From assembly GCA_945903265.1 (NCBI GenBank), contig CAMDNQ010000009.1, positions 1 to 64,000 on the forward strand: a DNA stretch of 64,000 bases. Direction: 5' to 3'. Each line of letters begins with the position of its first letter. The first letter of the stretch is position 1. The notes under the pieces are model-generated. The model was not told where the DNA came from. It saw nothing but the letters and a program-made list of their open reading frames with translations, and searched no databases. Position numbers and translations under genes: made by a program. This stretch comes from Candidatus Sulfopaludibacter sp. SbA3. Lineage in GTDB: Bacteria > Acidobacteriota > Vicinamibacteria > Vicinamibacterales > UBA2999. Below are positions 1 through 7,338 of the stretch, in pieces.

Positions 1-181
1 AGCCAAAGACGCGCACAAGGAAAGCCTCATCTGCCTTGATGCGAAGATTGAGCCGGAAACCGTGGACCAGTTCAAGAAAGAAGACATCGACCACTTCCTC
101 ATCTGCCTAGAGCTGGCGCTCGACACGACGAAGAAGTGGAATCTCAGGCACCACCTCGGCGACAAGCTGAAGGCATTCTGA
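1..181 (+). CDS. C-terminal end of an unidentified protein, possibly a DNA methyltransferase
   Basis: An open frame enters from the left edge (first full codon at base 2) and ends at TGA 179-181, giving the last 59 residues only. The peptide is hydrophilic, rich in Lys, Asp and Glu, and ends in a TTKKWNLRHHLGDKLKAF segment. From memory this resembles the tails of some adenine-specific DNA methyltransferases in restriction systems, but that is weak. Base composition is clearly lower in GC than the genes to the right, and an AT-rich spacer and a tRNA gene follow, so it may be the last gene of an inserted island. The function cannot be fixed from this fragment. Confidence 0.5.
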   Translation, partial: AKDAHKESLICLDAKIEPETVDQFKKEDIDHFLICLELALDTTKKWNLRHHLGDKLKAF

Positions 182-351
182 ATAAGCTCAATCAGTCGTC
201 CTTCGCCGGCAACCGGTCTTGTCAGTGCTGCGCCGGCCAAGCGCGCGTTTGGTGGCCCGCTGAGGCCTGAATAAATGTGGGATAAATAGAGGTATTGAGC
301 CGTTTAAGACTAGATTAAGTCGTTTATATACTTCTATTTATACGGTTTAAT
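182..351. other. AT-rich spacer between the island-like gene end and tRNA-Ser
   Basis: No gene is visible here. From about 265 the sequence is strongly AT-rich, unlike the rest of the window. The hexamer CGTTTA occurs at 301 and again at 321, two helical turns apart, and a related CGGTTTA follows near 343. Such spaced repeats next to a tRNA 3' end could be integrase or excisionase arm sites, but this is inference. Confidence 0.4.
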
Positions 352-441
352 TGGCGGAGAGAGTGGGATTCGAACCCACGGTAGGGTTTCCCCTACACAC
401 GCTTTCCAAGCGTGCTCCTTCAACCACTCGGACATCTCTCC
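352..441 (-). tRNA. tRNA-Ser (anticodon GGA)
   Basis: Read on the minus strand, the 5' end GGAGAGA (441 downward) pairs with TCTCTCC at 356-362, forming a 7-bp acceptor stem. The anticodon stem CACGC/GCGTG encloses the loop TTGGAAA, giving anticodon GGA (plus-strand tcc at 405-407). A long variable arm follows (TGTAGGGGAAACCCTAC), as expected for class II serine tRNAs, then a GGTTCGAATCC T-arm. Discriminator G and an encoded CCA occupy 352-355. Its 3' end faces the AT-rich spacer on the left. Confidence 0.97.
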
Positions 442-593
442 TCTGAGTGGAATCAACAGTTTAGCGTGCGCTGTGCGAGGTTCACAATCGGCATGTCCGA
501 CTGTGAGACAGCCGTGGTTTTCAGACGAAGCGGCGGGGCGGAATCCGTGGGTGCGTTGTCGCGGCCATCGAACACGTCGCCGACCACGAACCG

Positions 594-1925
594 TCAGACG
601 ACAAGAACTCCAGTATCGGCCTGGGCGGCGTCAGCCTTGGGCGTTGCCTCCCAGCCTGGGCTGGCACCGACCGGAAGGGTCACCGTGAATGTGGCTCCCT
701 TGTCCTTGCCGTCGCTCGCAGCGATGACAACGCCGCCATGGAGCTCGACGAGGTGGCGAACGATCGCCATGCCGAGACCCAGTCCCCAGTGCACGCGCGT
801 GGCCGAGCCGTCGGCCTGTGTAAAGCGGTCGAAGACATGGGGCAGAAACGCCGGGTCGATGCCCTGACCGGAGTCGGCGATGGTCACGACGATGTCGCCC
901 GCGTGCGCGCGCAGCTCGACGCGGACACGTCCGTCCTTCGGCGTGAACTTGATCGCGTTCGACAGGAGGTTCCACATGATCTGCTGGAGGCGGTCCCGAT
1001 CGGCAATGATCGGCGCCAGGTCGGCGAGCACCGTCTCGATCGTGATGCCCTTGGCGTCGACCGCCGGCTCCACGGCTTCGAGCGCAGCCTCGATGACCGT
1101 ACGAAGACTCACCAGCTCCAGCTTGAGCGTGAGCCGGCCGCCGATGATGCAGGACACATCCATCATGTCGGCCACGAGGTGCGCCTGCGCCTGCGCGTTC
1201 CTCTTGATGACCCGCAAGGCGCGGTCGATGGTCGCGTTGTCCCGGGCGCCCGTTTCCAGGATGTGCGTCCACCCGAGGATGGCGTTGATCGGCGTGCGCA
1301 GCTCGTGCGAGAGGGTGGCCAGGAACTCGTCCTTCAACCGGGTCATCGCGTCCGCCTCGAGAGAGCCCAGGTGCTCGCGTTCGAGCCCCTGCGTGCGCTG
1401 GAGCTCCACGCTTTGGCGCTCCGCCATTTCGGCCTCGAGCGAATGGTTGGTCGCCGCCAGCTCGCTCGTCCGTTCCTCGACCCGGTGTTCCATGTCGTCG
1501 TACGCGCGTTTCAGCGCGTCGGTCGAATCGTTCACGGCCTGCCGCTTGACGTACAGATCGACGAAGACAGCGACCTTCCACAGGAGCACTTCAGGGACGA
1601 AGGGCTTGAACAGGTAGTCGACGGCGCCGACCGCGTACCCACGGACGATGTGCGTGTCGCTCCTGACGTTCGCGGTAATGAAAATGATCGGCGTATAACG
1701 GGAACTCTCGCGCCGTCGAATCAGTTCGGCCGTCTCGTAGCCGTCCATGTCGGGCATCATCACGTCCATCAGGATCAGCGCAAACTCCTGCAGCAGCAGC
1801 GCCTTCAGGGCTTCGGCGCCCGACCGTGCGCGTACCAGCTCGTAGCCCGTGCCGCCGAGGATGGCCTCGAGCGCCAGCAGGTTCGCGGGGTGGTCGTCGA
1901 CCATCAGAATCCTGACGAGTGTCAT
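594..1925 (-). CDS. Response regulator-histidine kinase hybrid
   Basis: A 443-residue cytoplasmic signalling protein. Residues about 3-120 form a receiver domain with the acidic pair (VDDHP), the phosphoacceptor Asp in LMDVMMPDMDG and the conserved Lys in LFKPF. A coiled-coil linker of about 130-210 leads to a HisKA dimerisation helix with the phosphoacceptor His in LATLSHELRTPI. A HATPase domain follows with the N box (LSNAIKFTP), G1 (DSGQGI) and G2 (GLGLGMAI) motifs. It has no membrane segment, so it is probably fed by another sensor or kinase. The ATG at 1925 overlaps the cheB stop as ATGA, indicating translational coupling; the frame continues upstream without a start as convincing. It is the last gene of a cheR-cheB-kinase operon. 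Confidence 0.9.
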   Translation of the reverse strand: MTLVRILMVDDHPANLLALEAILGGTGYELVRARSGAEALKALLLQEFALILMDVMMPDMDGYETAELIRRRESSRYTPIIFITANVRSDTHIVRGYAVGAVDYLFKPFVPEVLLWKVAVFVDLYVKRQAVNDSTDALKRAYDDMEHRVEERTSELAATNHSLEAEMAERQSVELQRTQGLEREHLGSLEADAMTRLKDEFLATLSHELRTPINAILGWTHILETGARDNATIDRALRVIKRNAQAQAHLVADMMDVSCIIGGRLTLKLELVSLRTVIEAALEAVEPAVDAKGITIETVLADLAPIIADRDRLQQIMWNLLSNAIKFTPKDGRVRVELRAHAGDIVVTIADSGQGIDPAFLPHVFDRFTQADGSATRVHWGLGLGMAIVRHLVELHGGVVIAASDGKDKGATFTVTLPVGASPGWEATPKADAAQADTGVLVV

Positions 1926-2509
1926 CGTGCCTCCTCCATCCGTCCGGCCAGGGTGCCGAGCAGGCGCCCGAGATCGGACAGCGCCAGCGTGTGATCGACG
2001 GGGGTCGCCGCGAGCGCCGCCCGCGGCATCACGTCGCACGCCGCGGACGCGGGGTCCTGGACCAGGGCGCAGCCGCCTCGCGCGCGAATCGCGCGGAGCC
2101 CCTGGCTGCCATCCGCACTCGCGCCCGTCAGGATCATTCCGATGACGGCTCCTCGATAGGCCTCCGCCGCGGTTTCGAACAACACGTCGATAGACGGGCG
2201 CGCCCAGAGGACCGGTCCTTCGGTGGAGAGCGCCAGACGGTCGCGGGTTTCAATCATCACGTGATAGTCCGCGGGCGCCACATAGACACGTCCCGGCAGA
2301 ATCGGTGCCTTGTCGACCGCGTCGCACACGACCAGCGAGGTGTAGCGCTGCCAGATCGACTGGAGCTCTCCGTCGGACGGCGGCACGGTGGCCCGGTGCT
2401 GCGCAATGACAATCGGCAAGTGAAACCCCTCCGGCAGCGCGGCCAGCAGCGTGGAAACGGCCTGGAGCCCCCCGAACGACGACCCGATCACCACCACGCC
2501 GTAATCCAT
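1922..2509 (-). CDS. cheB: CheB-type methylesterase domain protein
   Basis: A 195-residue stand-alone CheB catalytic domain without the usual N-terminal receiver. The catalytic triad of the family is visible: Ser in IGSSFGG near residue 10, His in IAQHRA, and Asp in GASADGSQG near residue 140. CheB hydrolyses glutamyl methyl esters on chemoreceptors or receptor-like proteins. Without a receiver, activity cannot be gated by intramolecular phosphorylation, and the receiver-kinase encoded next may do that in trans. It lies 5 nt downstream of the cheR stop and overlaps the kinase start by 4 nt. No chemoreceptor gene is visible here, so the target may be non-chemotactic. Confidence 0.9.
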   Translation of the reverse strand: MDYGVVVIGSSFGGLQAVSTLLAALPEGFHLPIVIAQHRATVPPSDGELQSIWQRYTSLVVCDAVDKAPILPGRVYVAPADYHVMIETRDRLALSTEGPVLWARPSIDVLFETAAEAYRGAVIGMILTGASADGSQGLRAIRARGGCALVQDPASAACDVMPRAALAATPVDHTLALSDLGRLLGTLAGRMEEAR

Positions 2510-2514
2510 ACCCT

Positions 2515-3156
2515 TCAGTGCGCCCGCCTGAACAGCTTTTCACCGGGCACAAGCGCCTCATACTCATCGCCCACCCGCCCCGGCAGCGACTCGTGCGACC
2601 CGATACCCAGCAGCCCGAACGTCGCGAAGCTCCGCGCGAATAGATCGTGCACGCGTTCCTGCAACGGAGCTGTGAAATAGATCATCACGTTGCGGCACAG
2701 GATCACGTTGAACTCGTTGAAGGCCCCGTCGGTCGCGAGGTTGTGCTGCGCGAAGACCACGTGATCGCGCAGCGACTGCCGCAGGACCACATGGTCGTAG
2801 GCGGCAGTGTAGTAGTCGGACAAGGCGCCCGTGCCCCCCGACGCACAATAGTTGGCGGTGTACGTCTTCATCACATCGATCGGGAAAATCCCGCTCCGCG
2901 CCTTCCGCAGCACGAGCTCGTTCATGTCCGTGGCGTAAATGCGGCTGCGGTCGTACAGCCCTTCTTCCTGAAGCAGAATCGCCAGCGAATACACCTCCTC
3001 GCCCGTCGAGCAGCCCGCCTGCCAGATTCGGATGAAGGGATACGTCCGCAGCAGCGGCACCGCATGCTGGCGGAACGCCAGGAAGAACCGCGGATCCCGG
3101 AACATGGCGCTGACGTTGACCGACAGCCCCAGCAGCAGGCGCTCGAGATCGATCTG
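2515..3156 (-). pseudogene. cheR: CheR-type methyltransferase, 5'-truncated fragment
   Basis: The C-terminal catalytic part of a CheR protein glutamate methyltransferase. It has the SAM-binding motif WQAGCSTGEEVYSLAI, YATDMNE, and the NVILCRNVMIYF strand that closes the Rossmann fold. Recognisable homology begins at about 3150 (LERLLLGLSVN), while family members carry a further 60-70 N-terminal residues (the CheR_N helices). Those are absent: upstream of 3156 the frame stays open only as antisense of the DUF4159 gene. The break coincides with the 5' break of DUF4159. Either a rearrangement destroyed both genes or the sequence was joined wrongly. The ORF itself is intact to its TGA and lies 5 nt before cheB. 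Confidence 0.8.
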
Positions 3157-3750
3157 ATGATCCGCCTGGCGGAGCTGACGAAAACGCGGGTCGGCTTTGA
3201 CGGCTCGAAGCGGCCCGAGCACCTCATCGTGCGCCTCACCGACGACGAGCTGTTCCAGTGCCCGTTCATCATGATGCAGGAGGTCGGCAGTCTCTTCTTC
3301 AGCGATGAAGACGCGGCGAAGCTGCGCACGTATCTGCTCAAGGGCGGGTTCCTCTGGGTGGACGACTTCTGGGGCTCGTATGCGTGGGAGGCGTGGGCCG
3401 GGCAGATCCGGAAGGTCTTCCCGCCGGGTGAATACGCCATCGAAGACATCGGACCCGATCATCCGATGCTGCACAGCCATTTCAACCTGCCCGGCGTCCC
3501 CCAGATCCCGAGCATCAACTATTGGTACGGCAGCGGCGGCGGCACGTCAGAGCGCGGGTCCGACAGCGCCCAGGTGCACGCCCGCGCGATTTCGGATACG
3601 GGCGGCCGCATCATGGTGCTGATGACGCACAACACCGACGTCAGCGACTCGTGGGAGCGCGAAGGCGACGACCCGCAGTATTTCCTGAAGTTCTCGGTGC
3701 CCGGCTATCAGGTGGGAATCAACGTGCTCATGTACACGATGACGCACTGA
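3157..3750 (+). pseudogene. DUF4159 domain protein, 5'-truncated fragment
   Basis: About 197 residues matching the C-terminal bulk of DUF4159 proteins, which are common in Acidobacteriota and usually exported. Family hallmarks are RLAELTKTRV, LTDDELFQCPF, LLKGGFLWVDDFWG, SGGGTSERG, LMTHNTD and a C-terminal GINVLMYTMTH. The normal signal peptide and first tens of residues are missing. The only nearby in-frame ATG (3157) falls exactly where homology begins, and further upstream the frame runs antisense through cheR. The fold is related to glutamine-amidotransferase-like domains; the function is not established. Start and integrity are uncertain because of the shared break with cheR. Confidence 0.75.
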
Positions 3751-3753
3751 TCT

Positions 3754-3781
3754 GTTGGCAGTTGGTGGTTGGTAGTTACGG
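3754..3781. repeat. Tandem heptamer repeat at a convergent gene junction
   Basis: Four consecutive degenerate 7-base units of the form GTTGGYR (the last is GTTACGG) begin 3 nt after the DUF4159 stop. The redoxin stop codon lies inside the last unit. The pattern resembles the STRR heptamer repeats of cyanobacterial intergenic DNA and the heptamer elements at 53954 and 60010. Confidence 0.7.
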
Positions 3782-4357
3782 CTTGAAGTACTTGGGTTCG
3801 TTGCCCTTCGCCCATTTGATATTGCAGCCGAGGCTCGGGCGCTGGTCCTGCGCGATCGGCGTGCCTGCCAGCAGCGCGTCAATCGCCTCCTTCAGATCCT
3901 TCCCCGTCACCGGCACGTCGCTCTTGGGGCGGCTGTCGTCGAATTGCCCTCGATAGACCAGCCGCTGCGCGGCGTCGAACAGGAAGAAATCCGGCGTGCA
4001 CGCGGCGTGAAACGCCTTGGCCACGTCCTGCGACTCGTCGAAGCAATACTGGAACGTGTAGCCCCCCTCCCTGACCTCCTCCCGCATCCCGTCAGGGCTG
4101 TCGTCCGGAAATGCCGTCACGTCGTTCGAGTTGATCGCCAGCACGACGATCCCGCGCTGCTGCGCGGCCGCCGCCACCTGCGTGAACACGGTGCGGATGT
4201 GGCGGACGAACGGGCAATGCGGGCAGATGAACGCGACGAGCACGCCCCTGGCCGCCGTGAAATCCTTCGACGTGACGGCCTTGCCATCGAGATCGCGCAG
4301 GCGGAACGGCGGCAGCACCGTCCCGAGTTCGAGCATCGTCGACGCGATGGCACCCAT
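3776..4357 (-). CDS. Thioredoxin-like redoxin / peroxiredoxin-type protein
   Basis: A 193-residue redoxin of the thioredoxin fold, close to the family's usual length. The active-site segment ICPHCPFVRHI carries a CxxC (CPHC) near residues 45-48, followed by the cis-Pro loop ACTPDFFLFD near 120. Members of this family reduce peroxides or disulfides; the exact substrate is unknown. There is no clear signal peptide, so a cytoplasmic site is likely. The ATG at 4357 is chosen, though an in-frame ATG 7 codons later (MLELG) is also possible. It ends in the heptamer repeat, convergent with DUF4159, and lies just downstream of the uracil-DNA glycosylase on the same strand. Confidence 0.88.
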   Translation of the reverse strand: MGAIASTMLELGTVLPPFRLRDLDGKAVTSKDFTAARGVLVAFICPHCPFVRHIRTVFTQVAAAAQQRGIVVLAINSNDVTAFPDDSPDGMREEVREGGYTFQYCFDESQDVAKAFHAACTPDFFLFDAAQRLVYRGQFDDSRPKSDVPVTGKDLKEAIDALLAGTPIAQDQRPSLGCNIKWAKGNEPKYFKP

Positions 4358-4360
4358 GCG

Positions 4361-4909
4361 TCACATCGTAGCGTAACGACGAAGCTTCCTGAAGGCGGCC
4401 AGCATCTCCGCATACGTGAAGTTCGCGTTCCGGCCGCTCGGGTTGGGAAGCACGAACACCGCGGAGGCGCCGATGCGCTCCTTCTGCAATCCCAGCGTCA
4501 CCGACCCTTTGTGTGCCGGACACATGGCGCGGAAGACCGTGACGCCGACCAGCGCGACCACCGACGGACGGTAGCGCAGGATCTTCGCGCGGAGCCGGGC
4601 GCGGCCCGCCACGTATTCCTCCGGCCGGAGCGTGTCGATCCCCGGCGTCGGCCGCCGGATGAGATTCGTGATGCCGTAGCCCCACTCCGGCAACCGGTCG
4701 TCGTCGGTGAACGTGATCGGCACCGGCACGAGACGCGCATCGACGAGCAGCTTCCAGAAGCTGTTCGAGAAGCCCGCGAAGTGGTGGCCGGTGATCGACG
4801 ACCGGACGCCCGGGTTGATGCCGACGAACAACACGCGCACGCCTGGTTGAATGCGATCGCGCAGCGGCGGCAGGGGGGCGTCAGGCAGTCTCGATATAAT
4901 CCGGGCCAT
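4361..4909 (-). CDS. mug: G/U mismatch-specific uracil-DNA glycosylase (MUG/TDG family)
   Basis: A 182-residue family-2 uracil-DNA glycosylase that removes uracil or thymine mispaired with guanine, starting base-excision repair. Motif 1 is FVGINPG, with the catalytic Asn near residue 30, and motif 2 is LPNPSGRN near 157. The intervening HHFAGFSNSFWKLL segment is typical. The chosen ATG (4909) lies in the palindrome CCATGG that also holds the ATG of the EVE gene on the other strand. A TTG at 4942 would lengthen the overlap. Only 3 nt separate its stop from the redoxin start, so the two are probably cotranscribed. Confidence 0.93.
   Translation of the reverse strand: MARIISRLPDAPLPPLRDRIQPGVRVLFVGINPGVRSSITGHHFAGFSNSFWKLLVDARLVPVPITFTDDDRLPEWGYGITNLIRRPTPGIDTLRPEEYVAGRARLRAKILRYRPSVVALVGVTVFRAMCPAHKGSVTLGLQKERIGASAVFVLPNPSGRNANFTYAEMLAAFRKLRRYATM
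4895..4900 (+). promoter_or_regulatory. TATAAT -10 element for the EVE gene
   Basis: A perfect TATAAT ends 7 nt before the EVE ATG, so the transcript would be leaderless or nearly so. No good -35 hexamer is visible. The element lies inside the mug coding region. Confidence 0.55.
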
Positions 4910-5318
4910 GGCGCAGTGGCTGGTGAAGGAAGAACCCGACAATTACAGTTACGACCAGCTGGTGCGCGATCGCAAGACCGTCTGGGCTGGCGTCCGCAAT
5001 CCCCTGGCACAGAAGCACCTCCGCAGTATCCGCAAGGGCGACCGCATCTTCTATTACCACACGGGCAAGGAGAAGGCCGTCATCGGCGTGGCGAAAGCCA
5101 CGAGCGACGCCTATCCGGATCCGAACGACGCGTCCGGCAAGCTCCACGTCGTTGATGTCGCGCCCGACGCGAAGCTACCGCAGCCGGTGACGCTGGCCGC
5201 CATCAAGGCCGACCGCGCGTTCGCGTCGTTCGCGCTCGTCCGGATGTCACGGCTGTCGGTCATGCCGGTGACCGACGAGGAATGGACGCGCATCACTGAC
5301 ATGAGCCGCAAGGGTTGA
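4908..5318 (+). CDS. EVE domain protein
   Basis: A 136-residue single-domain EVE protein, the PUA-like fold that binds modified bases. The typical N-terminus WLVKEEPDNYSYDQL and the WAGVRNPLAQKHLRSI and GDRIFYYHTGKEKAVIG segments are all present, and the length is normal. EVE proteins are thought to recognise modified cytosine in DNA or RNA. Having a uracil/thymine-mismatch glycosylase start at the same CCATGG palindrome on the other strand hints at a shared concern with modified or deaminated pyrimidines. The ATG at 4908 follows a TATAAT by 7 nt. Its stop overlaps the TTG start of the ABC permease. Confidence 0.93.
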   Translation: MAQWLVKEEPDNYSYDQLVRDRKTVWAGVRNPLAQKHLRSIRKGDRIFYYHTGKEKAVIGVAKATSDAYPDPNDASGKLHVVDVAPDAKLPQPVTLAAIKADRAFASFALVRMSRLSVMPVTDEEWTRITDMSRKG

Positions 5319-6157
5319 TTGTCCTGATCCTGGCCGCGGTCCTGGGCGCCGCGTCCCTGGCATCCGCACAGACCACCGACCTTCCAACCATCCTCGTCAC
5401 CCGGCAGCTCGCGGAACGCGAGCGGCTGGCGGTTGGCGATACCGTGCAGCTGGCGCGCGAGGCAGACGGCGCCAACCCCGGCACGTTCCGTATCGCCGGC
5501 ATTTATGAGCCGGTGCCGGATCCGATGCGCCTCGGGCAGGCCCCGCTGGAAATCCGGCTCCATCTCCCGGACCTCCAGGGCCTGACGCGCAATCCGGCGA
5601 CGCCTGTCGGCGCGGAGCGCGTCGATCAGATCAACATCACCCTTGTCGATCCGGCCGACGCGGAGCAGTTTGCGGACGACATCAATGGACGAACGGCCGG
5701 CGTCTTCGCGATGCGGGCGACCGACGCGGGCGGATCGCGAGAGACGTTTCTCGTGCTCGAGCGGTTCCACTACGCGATCGCCACCGTCACCATCATTGCG
5801 GCGACGGTGTTCCTGCTCGCCCTGACGATCATGCTGGTGGATGAACGGCGCGAAACGGTCGGCGTGCTGCGTTTGATCGGTCTTCCGGCCAGACGAATCC
5901 TGATGCAGGTCTTCATCGAAGGCGTGCTGATTGCCGCCGCCGGCGCCCTGTTCGGCCTGCTCCTCGCCATCGCGTGCGAGAGCCTGCTCAATCGCTTTTT
6001 CCAGTGGCGGTACGACACGGCACTCGTGTTCGTCCGCATCAGCCCGCGCGTTGCGGCGACCTGTGTGGCGATCGCCGTGCCGCTTGGCGCCGCCGCCACG
6101 GTGGTGGCGTCATGGGCACTCCTGCGGCGCAGCGGCTTGAGGCTCGCCCGGCGATGA
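5315..6157 (+). CDS. ABC transporter permease, FtsX/MacB type (AttF/G-like), short form
   Basis: A 280-residue inner-membrane permease. It begins with a hydrophobic signal-like segment (about 1-18) and a beta-rich periplasmic region that includes VGDTVQLAREADG and FRIAGIYEPVPDP. Three C-terminal membrane segments follow (about 150-170, 198-222 and 240-265) with the FtsX-family ERRETVGVLRLIGLPARRIL turn. Compared with a full FtsX permease, the first cytoplasmic helix and canonical first membrane segment are reduced. The start is TTG at 5315, overlapping the EVE stop as TTGA. It opens a chain of four genes joined by 4-nt overlaps. Confidence 0.85.
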   Translation: MIVLILAAVLGAASLASAQTTDLPTILVTRQLAERERLAVGDTVQLAREADGANPGTFRIAGIYEPVPDPMRLGQAPLEIRLHLPDLQGLTRNPATPVGAERVDQINITLVDPADAEQFADDINGRTAGVFAMRATDAGGSRETFLVLERFHYAIATVTIIAATVFLLALTIMLVDERRETVGVLRLIGLPARRILMQVFIEGVLIAAAGALFGLLLAIACESLLNRFFQWRYDTALVFVRISPRVAATCVAIAVPLGAAATVVASWALLRRSGLRLARR

Positions 6158-7338
6158 GCAGCGTGCTGTCGTTCGCGTGGCGCAGCCTCGTCCGCCAGCC
6201 GGCGCGATCGACGCTCGGCATTCTCGGCGTGGCCGCTGTGGGCGCGCTGCTGTTCGATATGTTGCTGCTCTCCGAAGGACTGGTCCTCTCGATGCGCGAC
6301 ATGCTCGACCGCATGGGCTTCGATGTCAGGGTAACGGCGTCGGAGCCGCTGCCCGGGCAGGGCGCCGATATCGAACACGCCCCGGGCGCGAAACGCGCTC
6401 TCGAAGCCCTGCCCGCCGTGCGCTCCGTCACCAGCGTTCGATCCGAAGCAGCCGTGATGCGGGGAAACGGGATCAGCGTGCCTGATGCCATGTTCATTTC
6501 CGTCGACGGCCCGACGCACCCATGGACCGTGACCGACGGACGCGATATCGCCGCGGACGACGAGATGGTCGTCAACCGGTTCACCGCCGACACGCTGAAG
6601 CTCAGCCCCGGTTCCGTCGTCAATATCAGCGCCTCGTGCGGCGGGCGCGCCGAAGCCCCTCCCCGCACCGACTTTCGAGTGGTGGGCGTCGTCACCATTC
6701 CGTTCGAGGCGCCGCAACGCGCGGCGGGCGCGACGACCATTCCGGGCCTCGAAGCGGCGTGCGGCGGAACGCGGGCGGGCATCGCGGATTTTCTGGCGGT
6801 CGCGTCGGCAGGCGATACCGCCGCCGCCCTGGCTGCCATCGCCGCGGCGCGGCCTGACCTGACGCCGTTCACCAACGAGCAGATCGTCGGCCGGCTTCAG
6901 CAGGGCGGCTTCGCGTATTTCCGCCAGATCTCAACCGTGCTCATCACCGTCACGGTGTCCTTCGCGCTGCTGCTTATTACGGTGCTGCTGACCGTGTCCG
7001 TGAACCAGCGTCTCGGCGAAGTTGCGGCGTTGCGGGCACTCGGCTTCTCGCGCCGCCGGGTGGTGCTCGACGTGTTCTGCGAATCGGCCCTGATCGTCGG
7101 CATGGGCGGGCTGCTGTCGCTGCCCCTCGGCTGGGTGCTCGCAGCGGCGCTCGACGACATTCTGAAGCGCATGCCCGGTATTCCCGAACAGCTGCACTTC
7201 TTCGTGTTCCGGCCGGACGCACTCGTCGTGCACGCGGCCTTGCTGTGCGCGACGGCGGTGCTCGCGGCTGTCTATCCGATGCAGCTGGTCGCACGGCTTC
7301 CGATTGCCACCACGCTGCGAAACGAGGTCATCGGGTGA
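6154..7338 (+). CDS. ABC transporter permease, FtsX/MacB type
   Basis: A 394-residue permease with the full FtsX layout: a cytoplasmic WRSLVRQPARSTLGILGV entry, TM1 at about 20-40, a periplasmic domain at about 45-255, and three C-terminal TMs. The family turn LGEVAALRALGFSRRRVV links TM2 and TM3. It would pair with the preceding permease as a heterodimer that transmits ATPase motion to the periplasm, as in MacB/LolCDE-type extraction of lipids or lipoproteins. The ATG at 6154 overlaps the previous stop (ATGA), and its own stop overlaps the GTG of the ATPase. The cargo is unknown. Confidence 0.92.
   Translation: MSSVLSFAWRSLVRQPARSTLGILGVAAVGALLFDMLLLSEGLVLSMRDMLDRMGFDVRVTASEPLPGQGADIEHAPGAKRALEALPAVRSVTSVRSEAAVMRGNGISVPDAMFISVDGPTHPWTVTDGRDIAADDEMVVNRFTADTLKLSPGSVVNISASCGGRAEAPPRTDFRVVGVVTIPFEAPQRAAGATTIPGLEAACGGTRAGIADFLAVASAGDTAAALAAIAAARPDLTPFTNEQIVGRLQQGGFAYFRQISTVLITVTVSFALLLITVLLTVSVNQRLGEVAALRALGFSRRRVVLDVFCESALIVGMGGLLSLPLGWVLAAALDDILKRMPGIPEQLHFFVFRPDALVVHAALLCATAVLAAVYPMQLVARLPIATTLRNEVIG

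Noticed and set aside
412-867. Plus-strand ORF overlapping the tRNA and kinase gene
   Set aside because: It begins inside the tRNA-Ser gene and runs antisense to the kinase HATPase domain; the product has no recognisable domain.
5770-6717. Long minus-strand ORF through the ABC permease genes
   Set aside because: It is antisense to two clear FtsX permeases. The Arg/His-rich product is typical of a GC-rich shadow frame.
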